From UBA2365 sp964594045 (GTDB taxonomy: Bacteria; Bacteroidota; Bacteroidia; Chitinophagales; Saprospiraceae): a stretch of DNA of 20,992 bases. The stretch lies in contig CAZQKR010000059.1 in assembly GCA_964594045.1 (NCBI GenBank), positions 1 to 20,992 of the forward strand, read 5' to 3'. Positions 8,446 through 17,029 of this stretch are shown piece by piece (the stretch's first letter is position 1; every line of letters starts with the position of its first letter). The notes below the pieces were generated by a model. The model was not told the DNA's origin and did no database searches. It was given only the letters and a program-made list of their open reading frames with translations. A program made the translations under genes and the position numbers.

Positions 8446-8472
8446 TTCTGAGATTCAATGTTGATCTCAGAA
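8446..8472. terminator. Perfect 9-bp hairpin between convergent genes
   Basis: TTCTGAGAT (8446-8454) and ATCTCAGAA (8464-8472) form a perfect inverted repeat around a 9-base loop. On the plus strand it is followed closely by CTTTTTCC, so it can end the cupin transcript. The corA stop codon (8467-8469 on the minus strand) lies inside the right arm, so the hairpin overlaps the end of corA. Confidence 0.55.
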
Positions 8473-9531
8473 CCACTTTTTCCTTCTGAAATACAGGATC
8501 ATCGACAAGAAACTGATCAACAGGAAGCCCATCAGGAAAAAATACCCGGATTTCCATTTAAGTTCAGGCATATTTTCAAAGTTCATCCCATAAATCCCGG
8601 TAATAAATGTGAGTGGTATGAAAATCGTTGCAACGATCGTCAACGTTTTCATGATCACGTTCATCCGGTAACCCTGGATGGAGAAGAACAGGTTGGTGCT
8701 GCTGTCAAGAGAGGATTGTATGATCTCACAACTATCCTCCAAAGTCAGACATAAATCCTTGATCTCCAGAAAATACTTTACGTGTTGTTGCATGATGAAA
8801 TCAACATCTTTTCGTTCAACGATCTGGCTGAATTCCTTCAGAGGTAATATGGATTTATTGATGTAATGGACCATTTTCTTGTGCTTTTCTATGGTTTTCA
8901 GCACACTCGGAGAAGGTTCTTTGTTTTGATCGAGCAGATTCAGTTTTTCAACTTCATTATCAATCTGGTCCAGTGTTTTGAAATAATTGTCCAGAATGGA
9001 TTCCAGCAAGCCATAAAGCAGGTAATCTGCACTTCTTTCGCGGATGATACCTTTGTTTTCCCTTAGCCGGAAACGTAGGTGGTCAAAGTAATCTCCTTTT
9101 CGTTCCTGAAAGGATATCAGGAAATTTTCACCCAGAACAAAACTCAAATGTTCAGACATGATCTGGTGTCGTGATGGAACAATTGATTTGATTGCCAGGT
9201 AGTTGAATGAACCGTATTCCAGAAATTTAGGACGTTGGTTGATATCCAGAATATCCTGTATGACCAGACTGTGGACACCGAACTTCAGGCAAATGGATGC
9301 AATCAAGTCAGGATCCTGCAGTCCGCAGACATTCAGCCAATAAACGCTTTGCTTGTCCAGGAAGTCCTCTATCAATTCCGAATTCAGAGACATAATTTCT
9401 GTAATGTCCGATTTATTGTATCTAAACAGCTGTATTTCGGTGCCGGATTGATCTGATTGCCCGGTATATACATATTTACCCGGATCTGTTTTTTTTCTGT
9501 TAAGCAATTTGCTTTTTCTGGAACTTTCCAT
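8467..9531 (-). CDS. corA: Magnesium/cobalt transporter CorA
   Basis: CorA is a homopentameric inner-membrane channel that brings in Mg2+ (and Co2+/Ni2+) down the membrane potential. The signature is clear at the C-terminus: TM1 (IVATIFIPLTFITGIY) runs into the diagnostic GMN motif (YGMNFENMPEL), followed by TM2 (YFFLMGFLLISFLSMILYF) and a basic RRKK tail. The N-terminal 290 residues form the cytoplasmic funnel domain, with the long acidic/amphipathic helix region typical of the family. The ATG at 9531 gives 354 residues, the usual length. The gene is monocistronic, between the convergent cupin gene and the downstream end of the VCBS-repeat gene. No Bacteroidetes-type promoter was found in the 236 bases upstream. 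Confidence 0.95.
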   Translation of the reverse strand: MESSRKSKLLNRKKTDPGKYVYTGQSDQSGTEIQLFRYNKSDITEIMSLNSELIEDFLDKQSVYWLNVCGLQDPDLIASICLKFGVHSLVIQDILDINQRPKFLEYGSFNYLAIKSIVPSRHQIMSEHLSFVLGENFLISFQERKGDYFDHLRFRLRENKGIIRERSADYLLYGLLESILDNYFKTLDQIDNEVEKLNLLDQNKEPSPSVLKTIEKHKKMVHYINKSILPLKEFSQIVERKDVDFIMQQHVKYFLEIKDLCLTLEDSCEIIQSSLDSSTNLFFSIQGYRMNVIMKTLTIVATIFIPLTFITGIYGMNFENMPELKWKSGYFFLMGFLLISFLSMILYFRRKKWF

Positions 9532-9703
9532 TTTTTAAAACTTGAAATTGATCACCTCTTGATGGTTGATTTTAAATAACATATACAATCAACGGAATAG
9601 TGATGACATAAGATTCTGCTGAATGATATTGACCAAAATGACTATTCCTGCTGTAAATGTAAAATATTAAGCACAATAAACGCAAAAGAAATATCTCTGT
9701 CAA

Positions 9704-9722
9704 ATCAGCTTATTAAGCTGAT
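9704..9722 (-). terminator. Hairpin after the VCBS-repeat gene, likely terminator
   Basis: ATCAGCTTA-T-TAAGCTGAT is a perfect 19-base inverted repeat, starting 46 bases past the stop codon of the minus-strand VCBS gene. In the direction of transcription it is followed by only a short T stretch (TTTGACAG), so termination is probable but not certain. Confidence 0.45.
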
Positions 9723-9767
9723 GATAAATGAATGACCAAATGGGTGAAATTTGCAGCTATTTGGCTT

Positions 9768-12700
9768 CTAAATTTTTATTATGCGCAAATAATGCCAATG
9801 ATCCTCAACCAAAATACTGACCAGGTATACGCCGGAAGAAAAACCTGAAAAGTCCAGCTGGTTGATGTTGGTTTTTGATGTTGAATTGTACAACTTTTCA
9901 CCTGTTGATCCATATATAAAAACTTTGCTGAACGGATGATCAGATTTGATGTACAATTGGTTGACAACCGGATTTGGGTATGCCTTCAGGGAATATTTCT
10001 CCATGTCATCGGTAGCTGTGATCACATTCAAGGGTATGTATTCGCTGTATGCCGCATTACAAAAACCATTGACCCTGCATTGATATGATCCCTGGTCGGA
10101 AATCGAAACATTTTTAATAGTCAGCTGATTTGACTGTGATCCTTCAATCCTGCCATCATCTGCTAAAGCTGTTCCTTCCTTGTACCACAGATAGGCCAGA
10201 TCATCTCCGCTTGCCTGGATCATCAGATTGGCATTGGTACCCACTATGGCTTCGACGGAAATGCTCTGGTCTACAATGATCGCACTATCTTTAACATTGA
10301 TGAATACCTGATCTGTACTGGAGCAGATCCCGTTCACTATAGTCCATTCGAAAATATTTTCACCGGTGGACAACTGTTCTATCCTGGTGAATGAAGCATT
10401 CGGGTCAGTAAAAGTGCCATTGCCCTGAACGATCGTCCATTGACCGGAACCTTCCGCCGGCCAGCTGCCGTTCAGGTAGGTGAAATCATTACAGGTGATC
10501 TGATCATCACCGGCCTCTGCCAGAATGAGTCTGTCAACAGTCAGCATGGCTGGTATCGAGTTGAATTCCATTCCTTTGAAAAGTGCGACACATCTGAATT
10601 GTGCCTCATCAAATGAAGGATCCGGCACATAAACCTGTAATGTTGAAGTGTTTACTCCGGTAAAATGTTCACCCTCCTCAATATCCACAAAACTGCGTCC
10701 GAGATCCGGTGACATCTGCCATTTGTAGGTACTCGCATCCTCGATCATAGCAGTGAAACTTGTATTTCCGCTTTGACAAATTTGTGCATCGTCCGGTTGT
10801 GGATTGAAATCTGGAACAGCTTCATTTTTATACCACGCGATCTTGTTGTCCATAAATGAGGCGCTGACCAGATCTGTTTTGCCATCACCGTCCACATCTG
10901 TTCCATTCAGCAAAACAGGTCCGTTGACCCGGTAAGAACCAATTTCATGCGCACTGAATTGCTTGTTGTCCGGATCCTGCCTGAACCAGTTGATTTTCTT
11001 AGATCCTCCCCATGCTGTGAAAACATCCATGTATCCGTCGAGATCTGCATCAAATGGAAACAGGTATTCAATATTGAATAGATAAAACTGATCATTGACC
11101 ACATGCCTTGCTGATCTTATACCGGAATTACTTAAATTTTCGTACCAGATGATCTTATCATATCCGTGGGTCAGAATATCCAGATCGCCATCATTGTCCA
11201 TATCCAAAGCCCAGATTTTTTCAACACCGTTCATACCAGTTTCTATAATGATTTCAGGTGTGAAGGTTTTGTTGCCATTGTTAATGAAATAAGAAACTCT
11301 GGAAAATTTGGAGGCAACCAGCAAATCTTCGTCTCCGTCACCGTCCATATCTCCTGAATGGATATCTGTGGCGCCATCCAATCCTTCACCGACCATTTTT
11401 GCCGCTCCGAAAATGCCCGATCCGTTATTCTCGAACCAATAAACTTTGTTGGTCCACTGGTTCGAAGCGAAAATATCAAAGTCGCCATCGTTTTCAATGT
11501 CCATACTGTAAATGCAGCTGGCTCCGGAACCAATATTGCCGATGTTCATGGCAGCCCCAAAATTGTTTTGACCGGTCTGCTGATACCAGTTCAATTGCCC
11601 CGTTTCTTCTGAACATGCCAGGAGATCATCTTTATTGTCACCATTCATATCCTTCATGTAAATGGAGACAGGCGTGCTGATCTCTGCGATTTTTCTCACA
11701 GGGTCATAACCAGAATTCCGTTGATTACTTTCATAGATGTATACTTCTCCTTCGTTTTTGGCTGCTACAAAAATGTTATTCTGTTCATTTTCACCGGAAT
11801 GAGTGATGAAAATATCACTAGGCCCGTTCACATCAGATTTTGACAGAATGCTTTCCGAGTCAAAAGTTCCCGCACCACCCAGGTTTTTTATCAGGATCAA
11901 TGTACTGTTAAAAGCGCTCGAGCCGAATATATCTGAATCTCCATCCCCATCAACATCCGCTGCTGAAACCACGTTATATCCATCTTTATTCAAAGGTATC
12001 TGTTTCAGTGCGCTGAAATTACCCGTTCCATTATTTTGGTACCAGCCTAATCTTCCAAAATAGGAATGGGAAACCAACAGATCAGGATGCGCATCCATAT
12101 TGAGATCAGCAATAAAAAAGTCGTAGATGACCTCGTTGACCAAAGGGGCCGGCGGATGAAACATCCCCTGATTCCCTTTGTTCTTTAGCCATACCAGATC
12201 ATCAAAGCTGATCACAACAATATCCTTAAACCCATCACCATCCAAATCAGCACAAATCAATTTATCCGGGTAAACCAATTGGTCAGTGATCATAATTCTT
12301 TCAGAAAAGTTGCCTTTACCTTCCAGATTACGGTACCACATGGCACTTCCTGTTAACCAGTCCAGTGAGACGATATCTATAAATCCGTCACCATCGATAT
12401 CTGCCGGAAAGGCTTCCCTGACATTCTCCATATCGGAGTCAATGTATTTTTTTCCGGAAAAGCTACCTTTACCATCCAGATTTTCATACCAAACAATTGC
12501 TTTACCTTCCCTTAAAGGTATGATCAGATCATTATCTCCGTCACCATCCAGATCACCTGCATATAATTTCCAGACTCCGGATGCATAATCATCTATTAAT
12601 TGAGCGGCACCAAAATCATCTGTGTTGTCCAGGTTTTGTTTCCACATGATCTCATCTTTTTCCCATGAGGCATAAATGATGTCAGGATCTCCGTCACCGT

Positions 12701-12989
12701 CCAGATCTGCAGCAATTGCCCCAACCGGCTGAGGAACATCATCATCCAAAAACATCACTGATGAGAAATTGCCAGATCCATCGGTATTTTTGAGCCAGGC
12801 AATGCTTTCATCACCATGATTGGTAGTAAGCATATCAAGATCTCCATCTCCATCCAGGTCTGCTGGATACAGGTTGCCTGCCCTTGAAATCCCGGTTGTC
12901 GATATCATTTGTTGTTCTGCGAAAAATTGCTGATTATAAGCGCTGTAGTAGCAAAAAACGATCAGAATGGCAGATAAAATTTTTTTCAT
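9768..12989 (-). CDS. Secreted VCBS/FG-GAP repeat protein with T9SS sorting domain
   Basis: This is a 1073-residue exported protein. A signal peptide (MKKILSAILIVFCYYSAYN) is followed by about 14 tandem units of roughly 50 residues (about residues 35-740), each built as DxDGDGDxD then a hydrophobic strand then WYxN. Thirteen units keep a recognisable Ca2+-binding Asp loop; the unit around SDIFITHSGENEQNN is degenerate. Fourteen blades would suit two seven-bladed beta-propellers, which is inference. Two or three Ig-like domains follow (about 745-1000), for example ending SDQGSYQCRV. The C-terminal 70 residues (AYPNPVVNQLYI to VYLVSILVEDHWHYLRIIKI) are a T9SS type A sorting domain, so the protein is probably carried across the outer membrane and anchored or released there. 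Its ligand is unknown; adhesion or polysaccharide binding is usual for such architectures. It lies downstream of the DUF5916 gene with its own promoter-like sequence. Confidence 0.9.
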   Translation of the reverse strand: MKKILSAILIVFCYYSAYNQQFFAEQQMISTTGISRAGNLYPADLDGDGDLDMLTTNHGDESIAWLKNTDGSGNFSSVMFLDDDVPQPVGAIAADLDGDGDPDIIYASWEKDEIMWKQNLDNTDDFGAAQLIDDYASGVWKLYAGDLDGDGDNDLIIPLREGKAIVWYENLDGKGSFSGKKYIDSDMENVREAFPADIDGDGFIDIVSLDWLTGSAMWYRNLEGKGNFSERIMITDQLVYPDKLICADLDGDGFKDIVVISFDDLVWLKNKGNQGMFHPPAPLVNEVIYDFFIADLNMDAHPDLLVSHSYFGRLGWYQNNGTGNFSALKQIPLNKDGYNVVSAADVDGDGDSDIFGSSAFNSTLILIKNLGGAGTFDSESILSKSDVNGPSDIFITHSGENEQNNIFVAAKNEGEVYIYESNQRNSGYDPVRKIAEISTPVSIYMKDMNGDNKDDLLACSEETGQLNWYQQTGQNNFGAAMNIGNIGSGASCIYSMDIENDGDFDIFASNQWTNKVYWFENNGSGIFGAAKMVGEGLDGATDIHSGDMDGDGDEDLLVASKFSRVSYFINNGNKTFTPEIIIETGMNGVEKIWALDMDNDGDLDILTHGYDKIIWYENLSNSGIRSARHVVNDQFYLFNIEYLFPFDADLDGYMDVFTAWGGSKKINWFRQDPDNKQFSAHEIGSYRVNGPVLLNGTDVDGDGKTDLVSASFMDNKIAWYKNEAVPDFNPQPDDAQICQSGNTSFTAMIEDASTYKWQMSPDLGRSFVDIEEGEHFTGVNTSTLQVYVPDPSFDEAQFRCVALFKGMEFNSIPAMLTVDRLILAEAGDDQITCNDFTYLNGSWPAEGSGQWTIVQGNGTFTDPNASFTRIEQLSTGENIFEWTIVNGICSSTDQVFINVKDSAIIVDQSISVEAIVGTNANLMIQASGDDLAYLWYKEGTALADDGRIEGSQSNQLTIKNVSISDQGSYQCRVNGFCNAAYSEYIPLNVITATDDMEKYSLKAYPNPVVNQLYIKSDHPFSKVFIYGSTGEKLYNSTSKTNINQLDFSGFSSGVYLVSILVEDHWHYLRIIKI

Positions 12990-13029
12990 GGCAAATGATT
13001 TATGATTTTTTGGTCAATCGAGTACTATA

Positions 13030-13060
13030 CAAAACTAAACCATCTGAACCGATTTGTCAA
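13030..13060 (-). promoter_or_regulatory. Promoter-like sequence for the VCBS-repeat gene
   Basis: Read on the minus strand, TAGTTTTG (13030-13037) fits the -7 consensus TAnnTTTG, and a TTG (13058-13060) lies 20 bases upstream as a partial -33 element. The leader to the ATG at 12989 would be about 35 bases. Confidence 0.5.
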
Positions 13061-13166
13061 TGATTATCAGGGTTACACAGTATAATTTTAGAATTTTACT
13101 GAATATTGGAAATCAATCATTTGTATGGCTGACAAGAAAAGTTTACCATCATGTGAATATTAAATT

Positions 13167-15797
13167 CTATTTCATACCTATTCTGTAGCTGAATTTCAGC
13201 AGAAAAGTATCTTTTCCACGATGGCTGAACAATTCATTCAGATCCTCAAAGAACTGAATGCCCCTGTCCTGCAGAAATCCGGACCGGCCTTCACTCCAGA
13301 CCAGATATACTGCTGATCCCGGACTGAATTCCCACCTGATCACAAGATTGGACAAAAACTCGCGAACATGGAAATTCGGTGAACCCCACAGATAATCTGT
13401 ACTTCCATCCCGATTTTCGTCAATCACCCAGGCATTATTTTCTTTCCGGATCTGATCCGATGAAAATATATGAAATCTATCTTCATAGCTTCCTGCTGCC
13501 GGGTCAGTGATGTATTTGAATTCAGAATACTGACCAGATGCAATGAATGGTTGTCCCCAGTATTGAACGGTCAGGTCAGGGAAAATGGTGTAGTTGATCC
13601 TGAATGAAAAATTGATCACTTCCTGATCAAGTCTTGCCATAATGTACCTGGATTCCTGTCCCATTAGCTGCCGTGTAACATATTGCATGTCATTATAACT
13701 GGTCTGGTAGGAAGGGCTGATGGTAATATTCAGGTTATTGAGCGGAGTGTATTTAATGGTAGGGGTAAATCCATAACTGAACAGGTTGTCTGCAAAACCG
13801 TAACTGACGATATTATTCATACCGGCAACCAGTTTTTTTGTCCCGTCAGTGAATACCCTGAACCAATAGGAAGCATTCGCCGGGAGGATCATAGCGGGTC
13901 CGCCACGCAAGTGGTCTGTGGAGTTGATGTAAGGCAAAATCTCAAATCCTGTGTTTGCTTCCCATGAGTTTTTAAACTGTGAATAGATATCAAAGCTCAT
14001 CCCTGAAAATTTGAGTAAACGCTCAAAGTTCCAGCCCTGGTAAAAGTTGAGATTGATCTGATAGTTTTTATAAAAATGTTTTGGTTCCCACTGTCTGTAA
14101 CCGGCCCACAGCACTGAGGTAATATTGTCGGCTTCACGCATATACCCGATATCGTTGATCTCAAATTCCGGTGATTTCCAGAGCAAGGCGCCCAGAAAAC
14201 TCCAATGTCCGCTGTTGTAACGACCCAGCTGGATCTTTCCTCCGTGTCCGGTGAAGGATGTTCTGTTCGTGTCGATTTGTACATGACTTGCATCAGGTCT
14301 CTGAAAATATCGTGCGGATGCGTGCTGGATCCTGGTTATGGCTGCTGACTCACCTTCCAAATGGCTGATCGCAGCCAGAATGTTCAGTTGCCAGGATTTT
14401 TGCCTGAAATACTGAGTATAATCAAATCCTCCGGTATAGGCACCTCTGACCATCTGTGCACTCAGATTATCGTTCAGCCTCCTGTTGACCCCGGTCACTA
14501 TACCACCGATGATCGAATTGCCATCGTTGATTTCTTTTTGTATGCGGCCAACGAAAAAATTGGTTTGCGGCTCAACAATTTCAAAGCTCCTGGATCCGGA
14601 AATGTCCAGTTGGGCTTTTTCTTCAGCCGTTACCGTTTCTATCAATGCCAGCGACAGCCCTTTTTCTGTTTTCCCCGTAATTTTGGCTGATCCCAGGATC
14701 CGTGTAAAATCCGGGTAATCCACAAATCCATTGTCCGGGCTCGAAAAATTCCCTCTGGGTTTTCTTCCGATACGTCTGGAATAGAATAAATTGTCATTGC
14801 CTAATCCTCCATCTCCCAATCCCAGGTTGAAACTGGAGATATTATTACCTTCTATAAAAAACGGTCTCTTTTCCTGAAAGAATGTTTCGTAAGCGGTCAG
14901 ATTCACTTCAGAAGGGTCAGCTTCCACCTGGCCGAAGTCCGGCAGTATGGACAGATCCATGGTGAAATTGTTGGAAAGACCGATTTTAGCATCCACTCCG
15001 GCTTTTGCATTATAGTCTTTCCCAGTTGCAAAAGGATTATTTTCTTCTTCCGGATAGGTTGAAACTGAAGCAACGGTGTAAGGTGTCACATCCAGGATCT
15101 TTCTGGGCTCCAGGCTGTCAAGGCCATACAACAAACCAGAGTGCCTGACAAATCCAGGCGCATCCTTGGCAACATGATACCAGAAATGGGTTTCCTGAGT
15201 TCTGTATATTTTCCTCAGCAATTGCAATCCCCATACGCCGGCTCCTCCCTTTTTGAATCGCAGCTGGCTCAGCGGAATTCTCATTTCAGCGATCCAACCT
15301 TCATCATTTTTATCTACCTTGACCCACCAGTTGGGATCCCAGTTGGGATTATTGTTGTCACCGTCATTAGTAATGATAAAATCTGTTTTGACACCACCGG
15401 CACTGACGCCAAAACAAAATGCTGTCCGCTTGTCATAATAGCTGTCAAATGCGATGATCATCACATCACCCTCATCATTGTCCCGACGTGTTAACCGGGT
15501 GATGATGCTGTCCGGATTCGGATCAATGGCCTTCATAGCCACAAAAAGATTATTGTCGTCGAACAGGATTTTAAAATAGGTAGGATAGGTCGGTTTTCTT
15601 CCGTTAAATGGCTCATATTGAACAAAGTCCGTTCCCCATTCGCCCGTTTTCCATGCTTCATCATCCAGACTCCCGTCAATTACAGGAGAACTTGCATTGA
15701 TCCTGACAGCGCGATATGTTTTCAGATCATTTTGCTGAGCTTCAATCCTGAAAACCGTTAACAAAATTAATGTCAGCAAAAAATATTTTGTATTCAT
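13167..15797 (-). CDS. DUF5916 protein with N-terminal CBM9-like domain
   Basis: This 876-residue envelope protein has a cleavable signal peptide (MNTKYFLLTLILLTVFRIEAQ). The N-terminal domain of about 200 residues resembles a family 9 carbohydrate-binding module. It starts at PVIDGSLDDEAW and continues through YFKILFDDNNLFVAMKAIDP to GWIAEMRIPLSQLRF. The rest corresponds to DUF5916. It begins around the LDVTPYTVAS and LDLSILPDFGQVEADPSEVN-like segment and EKRPFFIEG motif, then becomes a long series of alternating hydrophobic/aromatic strands ending FLLKFSYRIGMK, which suggests an outer-membrane beta-barrel. The molecular role of DUF5916 is not established; sugar binding or an outer-membrane enzyme or uptake function has been presumed from the CBM9-like part. 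It is upstream of, and on the same strand as, the T9SS cargo gene with a 177-base gap. That may reflect a shared theme rather than one operon. Confidence 0.85.
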   Translation of the reverse strand: MNTKYFLLTLILLTVFRIEAQQNDLKTYRAVRINASSPVIDGSLDDEAWKTGEWGTDFVQYEPFNGRKPTYPTYFKILFDDNNLFVAMKAIDPNPDSIITRLTRRDNDEGDVMIIAFDSYYDKRTAFCFGVSAGGVKTDFIITNDGDNNNPNWDPNWWVKVDKNDEGWIAEMRIPLSQLRFKKGGAGVWGLQLLRKIYRTQETHFWYHVAKDAPGFVRHSGLLYGLDSLEPRKILDVTPYTVASVSTYPEEENNPFATGKDYNAKAGVDAKIGLSNNFTMDLSILPDFGQVEADPSEVNLTAYETFFQEKRPFFIEGNNISSFNLGLGDGGLGNDNLFYSRRIGRKPRGNFSSPDNGFVDYPDFTRILGSAKITGKTEKGLSLALIETVTAEEKAQLDISGSRSFEIVEPQTNFFVGRIQKEINDGNSIIGGIVTGVNRRLNDNLSAQMVRGAYTGGFDYTQYFRQKSWQLNILAAISHLEGESAAITRIQHASARYFQRPDASHVQIDTNRTSFTGHGGKIQLGRYNSGHWSFLGALLWKSPEFEINDIGYMREADNITSVLWAGYRQWEPKHFYKNYQINLNFYQGWNFERLLKFSGMSFDIYSQFKNSWEANTGFEILPYINSTDHLRGGPAMILPANASYWFRVFTDGTKKLVAGMNNIVSYGFADNLFSYGFTPTIKYTPLNNLNITISPSYQTSYNDMQYVTRQLMGQESRYIMARLDQEVINFSFRINYTIFPDLTVQYWGQPFIASGQYSEFKYITDPAAGSYEDRFHIFSSDQIRKENNAWVIDENRDGSTDYLWGSPNFHVREFLSNLVIRWEFSPGSAVYLVWSEGRSGFLQDRGIQFFEDLNELFSHRGKDTFLLKFSYRIGMK

Positions 15798-16227
15798 CGA
15801 TCCAGTTTCGTTTTGTTTAATATTATATGTTTATTAGACGCAATTTTTCAGAATTTTGTTATGCCATTCGTAGTTCAATACCGTAGCTTTGTAGAAAAAA
15901 CAGACCGGTAAACAGGAGATTGATCGCGCTTTTTTCATCAAAGGGTCAATTTACTCCGAAAAACGTAAGTTTTGTTGTTTTTTTGTAGTTATTCAGTTGG
16001 TTAGCTGATTAGTCTGTTTGCCTGTTGGTCTCCTATGATTGAACGAGTACCTCGGGCGAAAGACACTTGATTTATTTTGGCATCAACGGTTTTAATCCTT
16101 GGTATAAATCATTAACTAACAGACTTAAGACTAAAAGCCTATTGATCTGACCAAATACGTTTTTTTTTACAGCTAAATAGAAAAACATTTTGTAAAGAAT
16201 GGTGTTACAACAAGGTAAAATTTCATC
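15798..16227. other. Intergenic region, promoter-like box but no supported gene
   Basis: This 430-base gap separates the divergent DUF5916 and Cys-rich protein genes. TAGCTTTG at 15884-15891 fits the -7 element on the plus strand, but the nearest TTTG (15855-15858) is 25 bases upstream, which is too far. Two stretches, 15911-15919 and 16021-16034, share complementary segments (AACAGG/CCTGTT and AGGAGA/TCTCCT) and could form a long-range stem. A frame on the minus strand that overlaps the Cys-rich gene has no family resemblance. Confidence 0.35.
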
Positions 16228-16413
16228 ATGGAAAAGGATAAATTTGTATTTCTGACGGGTTTTAAACAGGTGACGGTTGTGTCTGGAGAAAAAAGTCAAC
16301 ATAAATCAGGCTCTAAAGATCCGTGTTGCCGGCGCTACAGGAAAGGAAAACCCAAATGCAAGGATTGTCCGGAAGACAACGGTGTTTCATCGGGTTTGAA
16401 GATCATGAAATAA
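16228..16413 (+). CDS. Small Cys-rich protein with CC-x9-CxxC motif
   Basis: This is a 61-residue basic protein with no named family that I can assign. From the ATG, a hydrophilic N-terminus leads to the core DPCCRRYRKGKPKCKDCPE, with cysteines at positions 33, 34, 44 and 47 (CC-x9-CxxC) and many Lys/Arg between them. Four clustered cysteines suggest a small metal site, such as zinc, or a redox site. I have a general impression that short proteins with a similar CCxxYxKGKxCKxCP core recur in Bacteroidota, which I cannot check here. The thioredoxin-like gene starts 22 bases after the stop codon, so the two are probably co-transcribed. That favours a thiol or metal-handling role, but this is inference. 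The dense Cys/Lys motif argues against a chance frame. Confidence 0.6.
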   Translation: MEKDKFVFLTGFKQVTVVSGEKSQHKSGSKDPCCRRYRKGKPKCKDCPEDNGVSSGLKIMK

Positions 16414-16435
16414 TGGATAATACAGAAAACCCAAT

Positions 16436-16777
16436 ATGATGGAGCTGCTTACCAGTCTGGATCAATTTTCATCCTTCGTTCATGAAAATGAAGCTTGTCT
16501 CATATATTTTTCACATGAGGAATGCAATGTCTGTAAAGTTCTGAAGCCAAAGATAATTGAGTTTTGTGACCATCATTTTCCATTGATCAGGATTGGATTT
16601 GCTGATACCGTTCTATATCCGGAAATTGCTGCCCAGAACAGCATTTTCACGGTTCCGGCCATCCTGGTTTTTTTCGACGGCAAAGAGTATATCCGTACAG
16701 CGAGGAATATCAGTATTCCTGAATTTGACAGGCAGATCCGCAGGTATTATGATATGATGTTCTCAATGCCGGAGTGA
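16436..16777 (+). CDS. Thioredoxin-like protein
   Basis: This 113-residue protein has a thioredoxin fold and presumably acts in cytoplasmic thiol-disulfide exchange. The active site is HEECNVCK (Cys30 and Cys33, numbered from the first ATG) instead of the classical WCGPC. The cis-proline segment is present (IFTVPAILVFFDGKE), and strands and helices fall in the expected order: LIYFSHEEC, then IRIGFADTVLYPEIAAQNSI, then the C-terminal helix. No signal peptide is visible. Two consecutive ATG codons (16436 and 16439) are possible starts. Because the resolving motif lacks the Trp and Gly-Pro, the redox potential and partners probably differ from those of housekeeping thioredoxin. It follows the small Cys-rich protein gene by 22 bases. 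Confidence 0.85.
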   Translation: MMELLTSLDQFSSFVHENEACLIYFSHEECNVCKVLKPKIIEFCDHHFPLIRIGFADTVLYPEIAAQNSIFTVPAILVFFDGKEYIRTARNISIPEFDRQIRRYYDMMFSMPE

Positions 16778-17029
16778 CCGTAAAACCAGGATCTTCATTC
16801 TCCCTTCAATATTTTTTCACTGGTTTCAGCTTTGTATACCCAAAGATTGTAAAAAATAAATATATGTTTTTTACAAATATTATCTCATTTTTTGATTTCA
16901 AAAAATTATCTTAGCGGCATCAAATAAATTAAAGAGTGGACAGGCTTCTGATGTAATGCCATTCATTTATTTAAGTTATTTTCACTGTTAACCTGGCTTA
17001 TTTTGAAAGCCGCTCAAAATTGACATAAC

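Noticed and set aside
11095..12588. Several plus-strand frames opposite the VCBS-repeat gene
   Set aside because: They are antisense reflections of the repetitive Asp/Gly codons and show no protein family features.
16072..16302. 76-residue minus-strand frame opposite the Cys-rich protein gene
   Set aside because: It overlaps the better-supported Cys-rich gene and has no recognisable motif.
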